Assembly: GCF_010093205.1 (NCBI RefSeq)
Contig: NZ_PDWN01000017.1
Span: 1 to 64,000 of the forward strand
Length of the DNA stretch: 64,000 nucleotides
From: Pseudoxanthomonas daejeonensis
GTDB lineage: Bacteria > Pseudomonadota > Gammaproteobacteria > Xanthomonadales > Xanthomonadaceae
Reading direction: 5' to 3'
Each line of letters opens with the position of its first letter. The stretch's first letter is position 1. The notes under the pieces are model-generated. The model was not told the origin of the DNA, searched no databases, and saw nothing but the letters and a program-made list of their open reading frames with translations. The position numbers and the translations under genes are program-made. Shown piece after piece: positions 52,985 through 61,106 of this stretch.

Positions 52985-54202
52985 CTACTGCGGCGAGAGC
53001 CGCAGTACCACCACGCCGTGCGCGGGAAGGGTCGCCGTGTACACCGTGCCGGTCGAACCGGAGCCGCCGTTCCACACGTCGCGCCAGGCGAAGCGCTGCT
53101 TGTTGAAGTCGATCGCGCGCCCGCTGATGTCGTCCTTCATGCCGTTGAACGCCCAGTCCAGGGTGTAGTCGCGTGGTACATCATCGCGGTTGAGGAACAG
53201 CACCGCATACCCGCCGCGATCCAGCGGCTTGATGTAGACCTCCACGTCGCCTTCGTCGAGCCATTTCATCGCCTGGATGCCGAGGCGGTCCTGGTTGATC
53301 GCGATCATGCCGGGGTGGGTGAGGATGCGCCGGGTGGCATCACTCATGCTGCGCAGGTCGTTGCCGGCGATCAACGGCGAGGCGAGCATCGCCCACAGCG
53401 AGAAGTGCGAACGGTCCTCCTCCTCGCTCATGCCGTTGCCCACTTCCATCATGTCCATGTCGTTCCAGCGACCGGGGCCGGCGTACTTGCGCAGGCCCGC
53501 CTGCTTGTCGAGGATCGGCAGCACGCCCAGCGAGGACCATGAGCCGTGGCTGTGCTCGCAGCGCCAGCACGGGAAGATGTCGCCGGTGGTGCGCCAGGAA
53601 TGGCCCAGGTCGGCGGCCCACTCCCAGGGCTTGTTGTCGCCCCATTCGCAGATGCTGAAGAGCATCGGCCGGCCGGTGGCGCGGATCGCGTCGCGCATGG
53701 TGGTGTAGGCCGACGCCGGGTCGATGCCCTTGGTGTCGCACCAGTCGTACTTCACGTAGTCGATGCCCCAGCGCGCGTAGGTCAAAGCGTCCTGGTACTC
53801 GTGGCCGCGGCTGCCGGGCCTGCCGGCGCAGGTGGTGTTGCCGGCATCGGAATAGATCCCCAGCTTCAGCCCGCGCGCATGCACGTAGTCGACCAGTGCC
53901 TTCATGCCGGACGGGAAGGTCTTCGGGTCGGCCTGGATGTTGCCGTCGGCATCGCGCGTGCCGTGCCAGCAGTCGTCGATGTTGAGGTACTCGTAGCCGG
54001 CGGCCTTCATCCCGCTGGCGACCATGGCATCGGCCATCTGCCGGATCATCTTCTCGTCGACGTTGCAGCCGAAGCTGTTCCAGCTGTTCCAGCCCATCTG
54101 CGGCGTATGCGCGAGCTGCTCGAATTTCTGCGCCGCCGCCGGCGTGCACAGCAAGGCCAGGATGCTGGCCAGGCCCAGGCGAACGATCGGGTGGCAGGTC
54201 AT
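52985..54202 (-). CDS. Secreted alpha-galactosidase, GH27
   Basis: A 405-aa GH27 enzyme that cleaves alpha-1,6-galactose or related terminal residues. Signal peptide MTCHPIVRLGLASILALLCTPAAA. The barrel shows TPQMGWNSWNSFGCN, YEYLNIDDCWHG, the nucleophile Asp in YVKYDWCDTKG and the acid/base Asp in PGRWNDMDMMEVGN. The C-terminal beta domain has ISGRAIDFNKQRFAWRDVW. The ATG at 54202 is chosen because it opens the signal peptide. It is divergent from the NPLKEL paralog gene. Confidence 0.92.
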   Translation of the reverse strand: MTCHPIVRLGLASILALLCTPAAAQKFEQLAHTPQMGWNSWNSFGCNVDEKMIRQMADAMVASGMKAAGYEYLNIDDCWHGTRDADGNIQADPKTFPSGMKALVDYVHARGLKLGIYSDAGNTTCAGRPGSRGHEYQDALTYARWGIDYVKYDWCDTKGIDPASAYTTMRDAIRATGRPMLFSICEWGDNKPWEWAADLGHSWRTTGDIFPCWRCEHSHGSWSSLGVLPILDKQAGLRKYAGPGRWNDMDMMEVGNGMSEEEDRSHFSLWAMLASPLIAGNDLRSMSDATRRILTHPGMIAINQDRLGIQAMKWLDEGDVEVYIKPLDRGGYAVLFLNRDDVPRDYTLDWAFNGMKDDISGRAIDFNKQRFAWRDVWNGGSGSTGTVYTATLPAHGVVVLRLSPQ

Positions 54203-54384
54203 CGGGATCCGTCGCGAGATGTCGAAGGAGGGCGAGCATAGCGGCTGGAGGATGCCGCGGGTCTGGTTTCGTCCGATGTTTCTTGCCGTATGAAGCATGG
54301 CGATAGCTCGCCTCGGTTTTCGGAATAAGCACCGCCAGCCGTGCGCGGTTACCCTCGCGGCGGGGACTCACATGGAGATGGGGA

Positions 54385-55092
54385 ATGAAGCCTGTGTCGA
54401 TGCTGGCCTGTGCCGCACTGCTGTGCGCGTCGAGCGCGCATGCGGCCAATCCACTGAAGGAATTGCAGTCCGTGCGTGGTGGCGTGGTCGTGGAGTACGA
54501 ACGCGCGGTGGCGGGCGACGACGAGTTCGCCAGGCTCCCCGGCACGGATGCGGTGGTGGTGGCGCTGGCCGAAGGAACGCCCGATGCGGCCGGTCGCGTG
54601 GTCGCCACGGCCTATGCCGATGCCCTGCGTACGCTGCTGCCACAGGCCACGCTGGCGGCCGGTCACGCGCAGCCTCCGGCACCGGGCTACCTGGTCGAGG
54701 TAGGCCTCAGCAGCGGGAGCAAGACCGTGGAGGGCAGCGAGGAGGTCTATGCCAGCCGCCAGGCCGGCACCACCTGCAAGGCGCAGCCCGATGGAAGCGT
54801 GGTGTGCAACGACGTGGGCAGCGCGCCGATCTCGGTCGGCACGCGCCCGACCGCGGAGACCCAGAACACCATCAGGACGGTGATCCGTTCCTATCGCATC
54901 GACGCGGGCGGAGCGCGCACGGTGGTGTTCGAGGATGCGTACTCGGTGAACTACCTGGGAGAACTGTGCCGCAACGAAGTCGCCGCGGCGGCCACCGTCG
55001 CCAAGGCGCTGGGCAAGGATGCGCTGTCGGCCAAGCCGCTCAACATCCGCCTGCACAGCACGCCCAAGCTGATGCAGTGCGACCACAAGTGA
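54385..55092 (+). CDS. Secreted hypothetical protein, NPLKEL family, paralog B
   Basis: A 235-aa protein with a signal peptide (MKPVSMLACAALLCASSAHAA) and mature start NPLKELQSVRG. It shares YERAV, the two-cysteine hairpin GTTCKAQPDGSVVCNDVG, VIRSYRID and VVFEDAYSVNYLGELC with the protein at 35017, with a similar length. The pair defines a small periplasmic family without known function. It lies 138 bp before another secreted-protein gene. Confidence 0.7.
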   Translation: MKPVSMLACAALLCASSAHAANPLKELQSVRGGVVVEYERAVAGDDEFARLPGTDAVVVALAEGTPDAAGRVVATAYADALRTLLPQATLAAGHAQPPAPGYLVEVGLSSGSKTVEGSEEVYASRQAGTTCKAQPDGSVVCNDVGSAPISVGTRPTAETQNTIRTVIRSYRIDAGGARTVVFEDAYSVNYLGELCRNEVAAAATVAKALGKDALSAKPLNIRLHSTPKLMQCDHK

Positions 55093-55230
55093 GCTGGCCT
55101 CGCACCGGCCTGGTGGCCGGTGCGGCGCCGGATTTCGACGCCGGGCGGACCCGGGGAGCCAGCCCCCGTTCAATCCGCTGCTGCTAGCGTGTGCCCATGC
55201 CGCCCGCGGGGCGGCCCGGGAACCTTCGCC

Positions 55231-55677
55231 ATGCGCCTGATCGCCGCTGTCCTTGCCTGCCTGTGCGCGACCGCCTCCGCGGCGGCGTTCGCCGACGAAC
55301 TGGAGGCGCTGGACCTGGTGCTGCCCAAGGCCCCCGTCTCCACTTTCAACAGCGACCCGCCCGGGACCTGGTACGGCGACCGCAGCGGCGTGCCGGCAGC
55401 CGCCGCGAGCACCACCACCCGGACGCGCGCGCGCTGGGGCTGTCCCACCAGCCCCGATGGCGGGGAGCGCGCGGTCACCGGCAGCTTCACCACCGGCGTG
55501 GGCTATTCCTCGGACCTGGGCAGCAGCACCTACAACGGCGCAAACCTGGGCTACTGCAAGACCTACGTCGACGACGACGGCGGCGAACGCACGATCAACC
55601 TGCAGATGCATGTCGACCGCTACGACGGCCCCGACATGCGCCAGGGTCCCTACCGCGGATCGCGCGGTCCGCGGTAG
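55231..55677 (+). CDS. Secreted hypothetical protein, 148 aa
   Basis: A 148-aa protein with a signal peptide (MRLIAAVLACLCATASAAAFA). The mature chain has an acidic start, FNSDPPGTWYGDRSG, RARWGCPTSPDGGERAVTG, GLYSSD-like Gly/Ser stretches, and YCKTYVDDDGGERTINLQMHVDRYDG. Two cysteines may form a disulfide. Family not recognised. The ATG at 55231 is fixed by the signal peptide. Confidence 0.65.
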   Translation: MRLIAAVLACLCATASAAAFADELEALDLVLPKAPVSTFNSDPPGTWYGDRSGVPAAAASTTTRTRARWGCPTSPDGGERAVTGSFTTGVGYSSDLGSSTYNGANLGYCKTYVDDDGGERTINLQMHVDRYDGPDMRQGPYRGSRGPR

Positions 55678-55773
55678 TCGATGCGCCATCGCCGTCGCGC
55701 CCGTGCGTCCATCGAGGCACTGTCGAACGCCGGTGGGACCCTGTAGCGACGCGCCGACGCTCGAACGTGCGGT

Positions 55774-56307
55774 CTAGCCCTGGCCCAGGCGGATCGCGTA
55801 TTCGTCGCGCAACCGTGCCCAGTGGTCCCAGAACGGCTCGGGCTGGGTGCCGCGCAGGCGCGCGTCGAGCACGTCGAGGTGGCTGTGCCAGCCCGCACCG
55901 ATCCTGAGCATGTTCGCGTGGTCGGAGATGCCGCGATGGGACACGGTGAGCAGTACCTGGGCACCGCGTGGCTCCAGGGCGAAGGTCACTTCGCCGCCAC
56001 CCCAGGTGAACGAGAGGCGCCGTGGTGGATCGACCTCGGTGAGCTGGCTCTGCATGCGGTTCTCGACGTTGAAGCCCTCCGGGCGATGGCCCGGCGGCTG
56101 CGTGAGTTCGTCGTTGCGCCACACCAGTTCGAACGGTGCGCCGACAGCCAGTTCCATCTCGCCGGCGGCAAGCCACTGGCGGCGCAGCTCGCCTTCGGTG
56201 AGGTAACTCCAGGCCCGTTCGATCGGGCCCGGCAGCAGGCGTTCGATGCGCACCGCATTGGCGGCGGTCGCGGTGGCGTAGGCGGATGGGGATGCGGCGA
56301 GGTTCAT
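55774..56307 (-). CDS. SRPBCC (AHSA1-like) domain protein
   Basis: A 177-aa protein of the SRPBCC/START-like family. RIERLLPGPIERAWSYLTEGELRRQWLAAGEME is the AHSA1 entry motif, followed by FTWGGGEVTFALEPRGAQVLLTVSHRG and a C-terminal helix HLDVLDARLRG. Such proteins bind hydrophobic ligands. The ATG at 56307 overlaps the stop of the upstream ArsR-type regulator in ATGA (56304-56307), so the two are coupled and expression is set by the regulator promoter. Confidence 0.87.
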   Translation of the reverse strand: MNLAASPSAYATATAANAVRIERLLPGPIERAWSYLTEGELRRQWLAAGEMELAVGAPFELVWRNDELTQPPGHRPEGFNVENRMQSQLTEVDPPRRLSFTWGGGEVTFALEPRGAQVLLTVSHRGISDHANMLRIGAGWHSHLDVLDARLRGTQPEPFWDHWARLRDEYAIRLGQG

Positions 56308-56693
56308 GGCTTCTTCCTCCGGGATGCGCGCTTGCGCGGCGCGGGCGTGGCGGCGGCCTTGCGTGCGTCGTCGGCCCTGAGCAGGGCTTCCAGCGCGTCG
56401 AGGCGACCGGTCCAGAATTGTTCGTAGTGGCGGATCCATTCGGCACCGGCGTGCAGCGGGCGGGCATCGAGCCGGCACACGTGCACGCGGCCCTGGATCT
56501 CGCGTTCGATCAGGCCGGCCCGCTCCAGCGCCTGCACGTGCTTGGAGGCGCCGGCCAGCGAGATCTCGAACGGCGCGGCGAGTTCGCCGACCGTGCGCGG
56601 TCCGGCGGCGAGCTCGTGCAGCATCGCGCGGCGGGTGGGGTCGGCCAGGGCACGGAAGACCGAATCGAGGCGTTGGGAGTTTTTGTCAACCAT
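56304..56693 (-). CDS. ArsR/SmtB-family repressor
   Basis: A 129-aa winged-helix regulator: LDSVFRALADPTRRAMLHELAAG, then the recognition helix ISLAGASKHVQALERAGLIEREIQGR, and a Lys/Arg-rich tail (RKRASRRKK). It lacks the metal-binding ELCVCDL box, so it is the non-metal ArsR type often paired with SRPBCC proteins. The start at 56693 coincides with the predicted transcription start; a second in-frame ATG at 56732 lies in the upstream operator and is therefore unlikely. Autorepression is inferred from two operators. Confidence 0.88.
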   Translation of the reverse strand: MVDKNSQRLDSVFRALADPTRRAMLHELAAGPRTVGELAAPFEISLAGASKHVQALERAGLIEREIQGRVHVCRLDARPLHAGAEWIRHYEQFWTGRLDALEALLRADDARKAAATPAPRKRASRRKKP

Positions 56694-56701
56694 GAGGTTG
56701 A
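56686..56701. promoter_or_regulatory. Operator 1 of the ArsR/SRPBCC operon
   Basis: TCAACCATGAGGTTGA, a perfect 6-bp dyad with a 4-bp centre, overlaps the ArsR start codon and touches the -10 box. Its twin is at 56725-56740. Binding here would block transcription start. Confidence 0.75.
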
Positions 56702-56728
56702 ATATACGCCGGGCCGGACTATTGTCAA
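56701..56728 (-). promoter_or_regulatory. Sigma-70 promoter of the ArsR/SRPBCC operon, probably leaderless
   Basis: On the minus strand TTGACA (56728-56723) and TATATT (56706-56701) are separated by 16 bp. The expected start about 7 bp downstream (near 56694) falls at the ATG of the regulator (56693), so the mRNA should have almost no 5' untranslated region. Confidence 0.75.
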
Positions 56729-56740
56729 CCATTAGGTTGA
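56725..56740. promoter_or_regulatory. Operator 2 of the ArsR/SRPBCC operon
   Basis: TCAACCATTAGGTTGA has the same dyad as operator 1, 39 bp away start to start, and covers the -35 box. One centre base differs. Confidence 0.75.
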
Positions 56741-56859
56741 ATTAATTCCGGCGCTGCGACCTTGCGCGCGCGCGGGTAGGGCCAAGGGCCAATTGCCCGC
56801 TGCCGGCGCGCGGGGCGACGGTACCGGCGCCGATCACGGCGGGCCCGGGGAATCGATCG

Positions 56860-57930
56860 ATGAAATGGCTGCTGGTACTCGTGCCGCTGGCGATCGTGCT
56901 GGAGCACTTCGCGCCGGGCAACGCCTTGCTGATCTTCGCGGTCGCCGCGCTGGGCATCGTGCCGCTGGCGGCGATCATGGCCCAGGCGACCGGTTCGCTG
57001 GCCACGCGTCTGGGCGCCGGCCTCGGCGGGCTGCTCAACGCGACCTTCGGCAATGCCGCCGAACTGATCATCGCCCTGGCCGCGCTGCGCGCCGGCCTGC
57101 ACGACATGGTCAAGGCGTCGCTGGCCGGCACCATCATCGGCAACATCCTGTTCGTGCTCGGCGTGGCGATGGTGGTCGGTGGCATCCGCCATGGCGACCA
57201 GACCTACGATGCGCGCGCCGCGCGCACCCAGGCGACCATGCTGACCCTGGCGGTGATCGCGCTGATCCTCCCCGCCGCGTACCTGGGCCTGGTGCCGAAG
57301 GCCGAGGCGCAGATGGGTTCGCTGAGCGCGCTGATCGCCTGCATCATGCTCGCGGTGTACGTCGCCAACGTCGCGTTCACCCTAGTCCGCAGCCGCGCCG
57401 ACGCCAGCGCGAATCACGCGCAGGCCGGCCATGGCGACCTGCATCACGGCCCGCAATGGAGCCCGCGCAAGGCGCTGGCGGTGCTGTTCGCGGTGACCAT
57501 CGGCATCGTCTGGCTCAGCGAGATCCTGGTGGGCACGGTCGAGGCCGCGAGCGAGGCGATGGGCTTCTCCGACGCGTTCACGGGCGTGTTCGTACTGGCG
57601 GTGATCGGCGGCGCGGCCGAGCAGGCCACCGCGATCGTGGCCGCGCGGCAGAACCGCATGGACCTGTCGATGTCGATCACCCTGGGCGCCAGCGTGCAGC
57701 TGGCCCTGCTGGTGGCGCCGCTGCTGGTGCTGCTGAGCTTCTTCATGGGGCCGCAGCCGATGGACCTGGTGTTCGGCCCGGGCCTGGTGCTGACCATCCT
57801 GTTCTCGGTGATCATCGCCGGCCAGGTCGCCAGCGACGGTCGCACCGACTGGTTGCGCGGCATCCAGCTGCTGGCCGTCTACGTGATCCTGGCCTCGGTG
57901 TTCTTCTTCGTGCCCGACGTCGTGGCGTGA
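56860..57930 (+). CDS. Ca2+/H+ antiporter (CaCA/CAX family)
   Basis: A 356-aa eleven-helix cation exchanger. The first alpha repeat has LNATFGNAAELIIALAAL with N65 and E68, and the second has VIGGAAEQATAIVAAR with E254. Both supply the acidic residues that bind Ca2+. The usual GNAVEH in the second repeat is GGAAEQ, a mild change. It exports Ca2+ in exchange for protons. A His/Asp-rich loop (NHAQAGHGDLHHG) lies between the halves. The ion-channel gene starts three bases after its stop, so co-transcription is likely. Confidence 0.9.
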   Translation: MKWLLVLVPLAIVLEHFAPGNALLIFAVAALGIVPLAAIMAQATGSLATRLGAGLGGLLNATFGNAAELIIALAALRAGLHDMVKASLAGTIIGNILFVLGVAMVVGGIRHGDQTYDARAARTQATMLTLAVIALILPAAYLGLVPKAEAQMGSLSALIACIMLAVYVANVAFTLVRSRADASANHAQAGHGDLHHGPQWSPRKALAVLFAVTIGIVWLSEILVGTVEAASEAMGFSDAFTGVFVLAVIGGAAEQATAIVAARQNRMDLSMSITLGASVQLALLVAPLLVLLSFFMGPQPMDLVFGPGLVLTILFSVIIAGQVASDGRTDWLRGIQLLAVYVILASVFFFVPDVVA

Positions 57931-57933
57931 TCC

Positions 57934-58605
57934 ATGAGGCGGTCGCCGGCCCTGCAGCAGATCACGCGTCACCGGTACGCGATCCTGTTCTGCGTACTGC
58001 TGGCCACGATCGCCGTGGGTCCGTTGCTCGAAGCGCTGGACTTCGGGCGGGTGGCGGTTGAAGCCCTGCTGACCTTCAGCCTGATCGCCGCGGTGTTCCC
58101 CATCGGCGTGATGGAGAAGCGCCGCACGATGCTGGCGATCGTCGGCACGGCGCTGCTCATGCGCGGGCTCGCCTCGCACCTGGATTCGGCCGCCGTCTCG
58201 GCGCTCGGCGCGGTGTTGTGGGGCGCGGTGGCGGTGGTGGCCGCGTTCGGCGCGATCCGCTACTCCCTGTCCAGCGTGCGGGTGGATGCCGAGCACCTGT
58301 ATGCGGCGCTGAGCGCTTACCTGCTGATCGGCGTGTGCTGGGGCGTGGTCTACGTGGCCGTGGTCCGCGTGGATCCGCTGGCGATGCTCCATGGTGGCAC
58401 GCCATTGCCGGATGGATTGAGCATGGGCGATGCGATCTATTTCAGCTTCGTCACCCTGGCCACGCTGGGCTACGGCGACTTCACCCCGGCGACCCCGGTG
58501 ATGCGCGGGCTTTCGGTGTTCGAAGCGATCATCGGCCAGCTGTACCTGGCGATCATGGTCGCGCGCCTGGTCAGCCTGCGCGTGTCGGACCAGTCCTCGC
58601 GGTAG
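57934..58605 (+). CDS. Two-pore-domain-like potassium channel (Ion_trans_2)
   Basis: A 223-aa membrane protein. Several N-terminal helices (about 18-110) precede a pore module: helix LYAALSAYLLIGVCWGVVY, selectivity filter TLGYGD at 177-182, and the final helix IGQLYLAIMVARLVSL. The intact TxGYGD filter predicts a K+ channel. There is no RCK domain, so gating is unclear. It lies three bases downstream of the Ca2+/H+ antiporter, hinting at linked ion homeostasis. Confidence 0.9.
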   Translation: MRRSPALQQITRHRYAILFCVLLATIAVGPLLEALDFGRVAVEALLTFSLIAAVFPIGVMEKRRTMLAIVGTALLMRGLASHLDSAAVSALGAVLWGAVAVVAAFGAIRYSLSSVRVDAEHLYAALSAYLLIGVCWGVVYVAVVRVDPLAMLHGGTPLPDGLSMGDAIYFSFVTLATLGYGDFTPATPVMRGLSVFEAIIGQLYLAIMVARLVSLRVSDQSSR

Positions 58606-58750
58606 GCATCGAAGGCGGGCGCGGGCATGCGCACTGGCCCAATGCAGTGGCGCGTACCCTCGCGAAACCGGGGTCCTGGAACCTGCGTTACATCGCTGCT
58701 GCGGATGCTTTGGGTCGCGGCAAGCCTTGGCCGGGTGGACCCGGATCGAC

Positions 58751-60076
58751 TCAGCCGGTCCGGCGCGGAAAGCGGTAGAACACGCTGCCCACCGCCATCG
58801 CCAGCGCGACCGCCAGCAGGTGCATCGGGCTGGCGCTCAGCAGCATCGCCAGCGACAGCACCAGCGCGGCCACCGGAACCAGCGTACCTCCGGGCAGGCC
58901 GAACGATCCGGGCGGATCGCCATGGCGCCGGCGCAACACCAGCACGCTGGCCGAGGTGCTGATGTAGGCCAGCAGGCGCGTGACCATCGACAGAAGCGCC
59001 AGCTGCACGAACGATCCGCTCAGCGCCAATGCGAGCGCCAGCGCGCACTGGAAAGCGATCGCCACCGCCGGCGTGTGCAGGCGCGGGTGCACATGGGCGA
59101 ACACGCGCGGGCCATAGCCGTCGCTGGCCAGCGTATGCAGGAAGCGCGGACCCAGCAGCATGGTCGCGTTGCTGGTGCCCAGGATAGAAAGCGCCGCGCC
59201 GAGGGTGAGCAGCAGTGCCAGCGTCTCGCCACCGAACATGGCCGCGGCGTCGGCCAGCGGCGTGGTGGAGGCGGCCAGTCCCGGCAGCGTGCCCTGGGCC
59301 ACCAGCTGCACCGCCGCGTACAGCGCCGTGACCAGCACGATCATCGCCACCAGCGCGAAGGGCACGTTGCGGCGCGGGTTGTGGTATTCGCCCGCGGCCA
59401 CCGACAGGTTCTCGAACCCGGCGTACGCGAACAGCAACAGCAGCGCGGCCTGTCCGGTCTGCCGCCAATCCAGCGCCGACGGTGCCGCCGCGCCGAAGGC
59501 CATGCTCCAGTCGACATGGAACAGGCCGATGCACACGAACAGCGCCAGCGGCAGGAGCTTGCCGACCACCAGCGCCATCGACACGTTCGCCGCCCAGCGA
59601 ACGCCGATGATGTTGATGCCGGCCAGCAGCAGCAACGAGCCGGCGATGACCAGGATGCGTCCGCCGCCGTCGCCGGCGGGCGCCCAGAAGCGCGCGATCG
59701 CCGCGGCCAGGCCATTGGCCAGCGAGGCGGCCGTGGCGATGCGGGTGAGCCAGATCATCCAGCCGACCTGGAAGCCGGCGAACGGCCCGAACGCTTCGCG
59801 TGCGTAGAGCACGCTGCCGCCCTGCACGTCGAAATAGCTGGCGGCCTTGGCGTAGCACAGCACCAGCAGGCTGACGGTCAATCCCGCCAGCAGCACGCCC
59901 CACACGCTGTACGGGCCAAGCAGGGCGAAGGCCGTGGCCGGCAGCAGGTAGACGCCGCTGCCGACCACGCTGTTGATCGACAGCCCGAGGATCTGCCAGC
60001 GGCCGACCGCGCGCAGCAGGCCCTGCGCGGAATGCGGACCCGGGGGTGGACCACCGGGTCGCGGCCGCTGCGTCAT
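58751..60076 (-). CDS. APC-superfamily amino acid permease
   Basis: A 441-aa twelve-helix APC transporter. Helix 1 has INSVVGSGVYLLPAT, the unwound substrate-binding GSG motif, and helix 6 has LLFAYAGFENLSVAAGEYHNPRRNVP. LGTSNATMLLGPRFLHTLASDG in the second half is also typical. It is probably an amino-acid or polyamine carrier. Its ATG overlaps the stop of the SMP-30-like gene by four bases (60073-60076). Confidence 0.87.
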   Translation of the reverse strand: MTQRPRPGGPPPGPHSAQGLLRAVGRWQILGLSINSVVGSGVYLLPATAFALLGPYSVWGVLLAGLTVSLLVLCYAKAASYFDVQGGSVLYAREAFGPFAGFQVGWMIWLTRIATAASLANGLAAAIARFWAPAGDGGGRILVIAGSLLLLAGINIIGVRWAANVSMALVVGKLLPLALFVCIGLFHVDWSMAFGAAAPSALDWRQTGQAALLLLFAYAGFENLSVAAGEYHNPRRNVPFALVAMIVLVTALYAAVQLVAQGTLPGLAASTTPLADAAAMFGGETLALLLTLGAALSILGTSNATMLLGPRFLHTLASDGYGPRVFAHVHPRLHTPAVAIAFQCALALALALSGSFVQLALLSMVTRLLAYISTSASVLVLRRRHGDPPGSFGLPGGTLVPVAALVLSLAMLLSASPMHLLAVALAMAVGSVFYRFPRRTG

Positions 60077-60981
60077 TCCGCGTCGGCCCCGGGTGCCCAG
60101 CGGTAGGCGCGCATCACGTCGTCGAACAGGAAGGGAATCACCAGCAGTTGCTCGTCGGGCAGGTAGAGGTGGTCGGCGTTGCCCTTGACCAGGGTCAGCA
60201 GCCGCGTCGGCGTGCCGTCGGCATCGACGTGCAGCAGCGTGCCAGGGGTGAAGTCGGTCACCGTCCAGCCACCGCGTCCATCCGGCTCGATGCCGTCGAT
60301 ATGGCCGATGGGCTGCTGGCCGATGCGACCGATCGTCCCCGTGGCCAGGTCGATCGTGGTGAGGTGGCCGAGCTGCTCCCCGTCCGGGCCGGCGACCTGC
60401 CAGCTGCCGAGCAGCAGGCGGTCGCCGTCCGCGCGCAGGCCATTGAACTTGCCGGTGACGTTCGTATCCACCTTCACCCACGGCGCGAACGTACCGTCGG
60501 ACAGGCGGAACACGGTATCGAGCCGTCGACTGAAGGCGTAGACATTTCCCGCCGCGTCGGCAGTGGTGTCGTTGAACTGGGCCGGGCCACCATCGGCCGG
60601 CGCGTGGCGCGCGACGATGGCCGCGGCGTCCAGGTCCATCTCCACCAGCGCGTCGTCATCGCCGGCGTAGAGCCGGCCGTTGGCCAGGGACAGCCCCTTG
60701 GGGTTCTGCAGGCCGGTGATCCACTTCAGTTCGGTGATGTTGCCGCGGCCATCCAGCTGGCTGATGAAGCCGTCACCCGGCGTGGCGCCCTCGCCGCGCG
60801 TGGCCATGTTGGAGACATAGAACCGGTCGCGCGCGCGGTCGTAGACCACCGATTCTGGCGTGGAGAATCCGCCGACGGTCCACAGCAGCTCTGGCGCCGG
60901 TTGCGCCGCATGGACGGGCGCGGCAAACGCGGCGAGCGCGAGGCCCACCGAAGCGGTGCGTACGTGGGAAAGCAGGTCCAT
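60073..60981 (-). CDS. Periplasmic SMP-30/gluconolactonase-like beta-propeller protein
   Basis: A 302-aa secreted protein with a signal peptide (MDLLSHVRTASVGLALAAFAAPVHA). Repeated YVSNMATRG, NPKGLSLANGRLYAGDDDALVEMDLD, NDTTADAAGNVYAF and HIDGIEPDGRGGWTVTDF blades are the pattern of SMP-30/NHL propellers. Calcium-ligand residues E (STPESVV), N (FNDTTAD) and D (HIDGIEPD) look conserved, so hydrolase activity is possible. It is coupled to the APC permease by a four-base overlap; the two could serve uptake of a lactone-derived or amino compound (inference). Confidence 0.82.
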   Translation of the reverse strand: MDLLSHVRTASVGLALAAFAAPVHAAQPAPELLWTVGGFSTPESVVYDRARDRFYVSNMATRGEGATPGDGFISQLDGRGNITELKWITGLQNPKGLSLANGRLYAGDDDALVEMDLDAAAIVARHAPADGGPAQFNDTTADAAGNVYAFSRRLDTVFRLSDGTFAPWVKVDTNVTGKFNGLRADGDRLLLGSWQVAGPDGEQLGHLTTIDLATGTIGRIGQQPIGHIDGIEPDGRGGWTVTDFTPGTLLHVDADGTPTRLLTLVKGNADHLYLPDEQLLVIPFLFDDVMRAYRWAPGADAE

Positions 60982-61106
60982 CGGAACATCCCCTCTCGAA
61001 TCGAAAACCGTTTCTAGCATAGGGGGGGCGGTGCCCGCCCTGCGAACTCGCGCGCGCGCCGGCTTCCAGCGCGGGCGCCGCTCGTCGAAGATAGCGGCAT
61101 ACCCCG

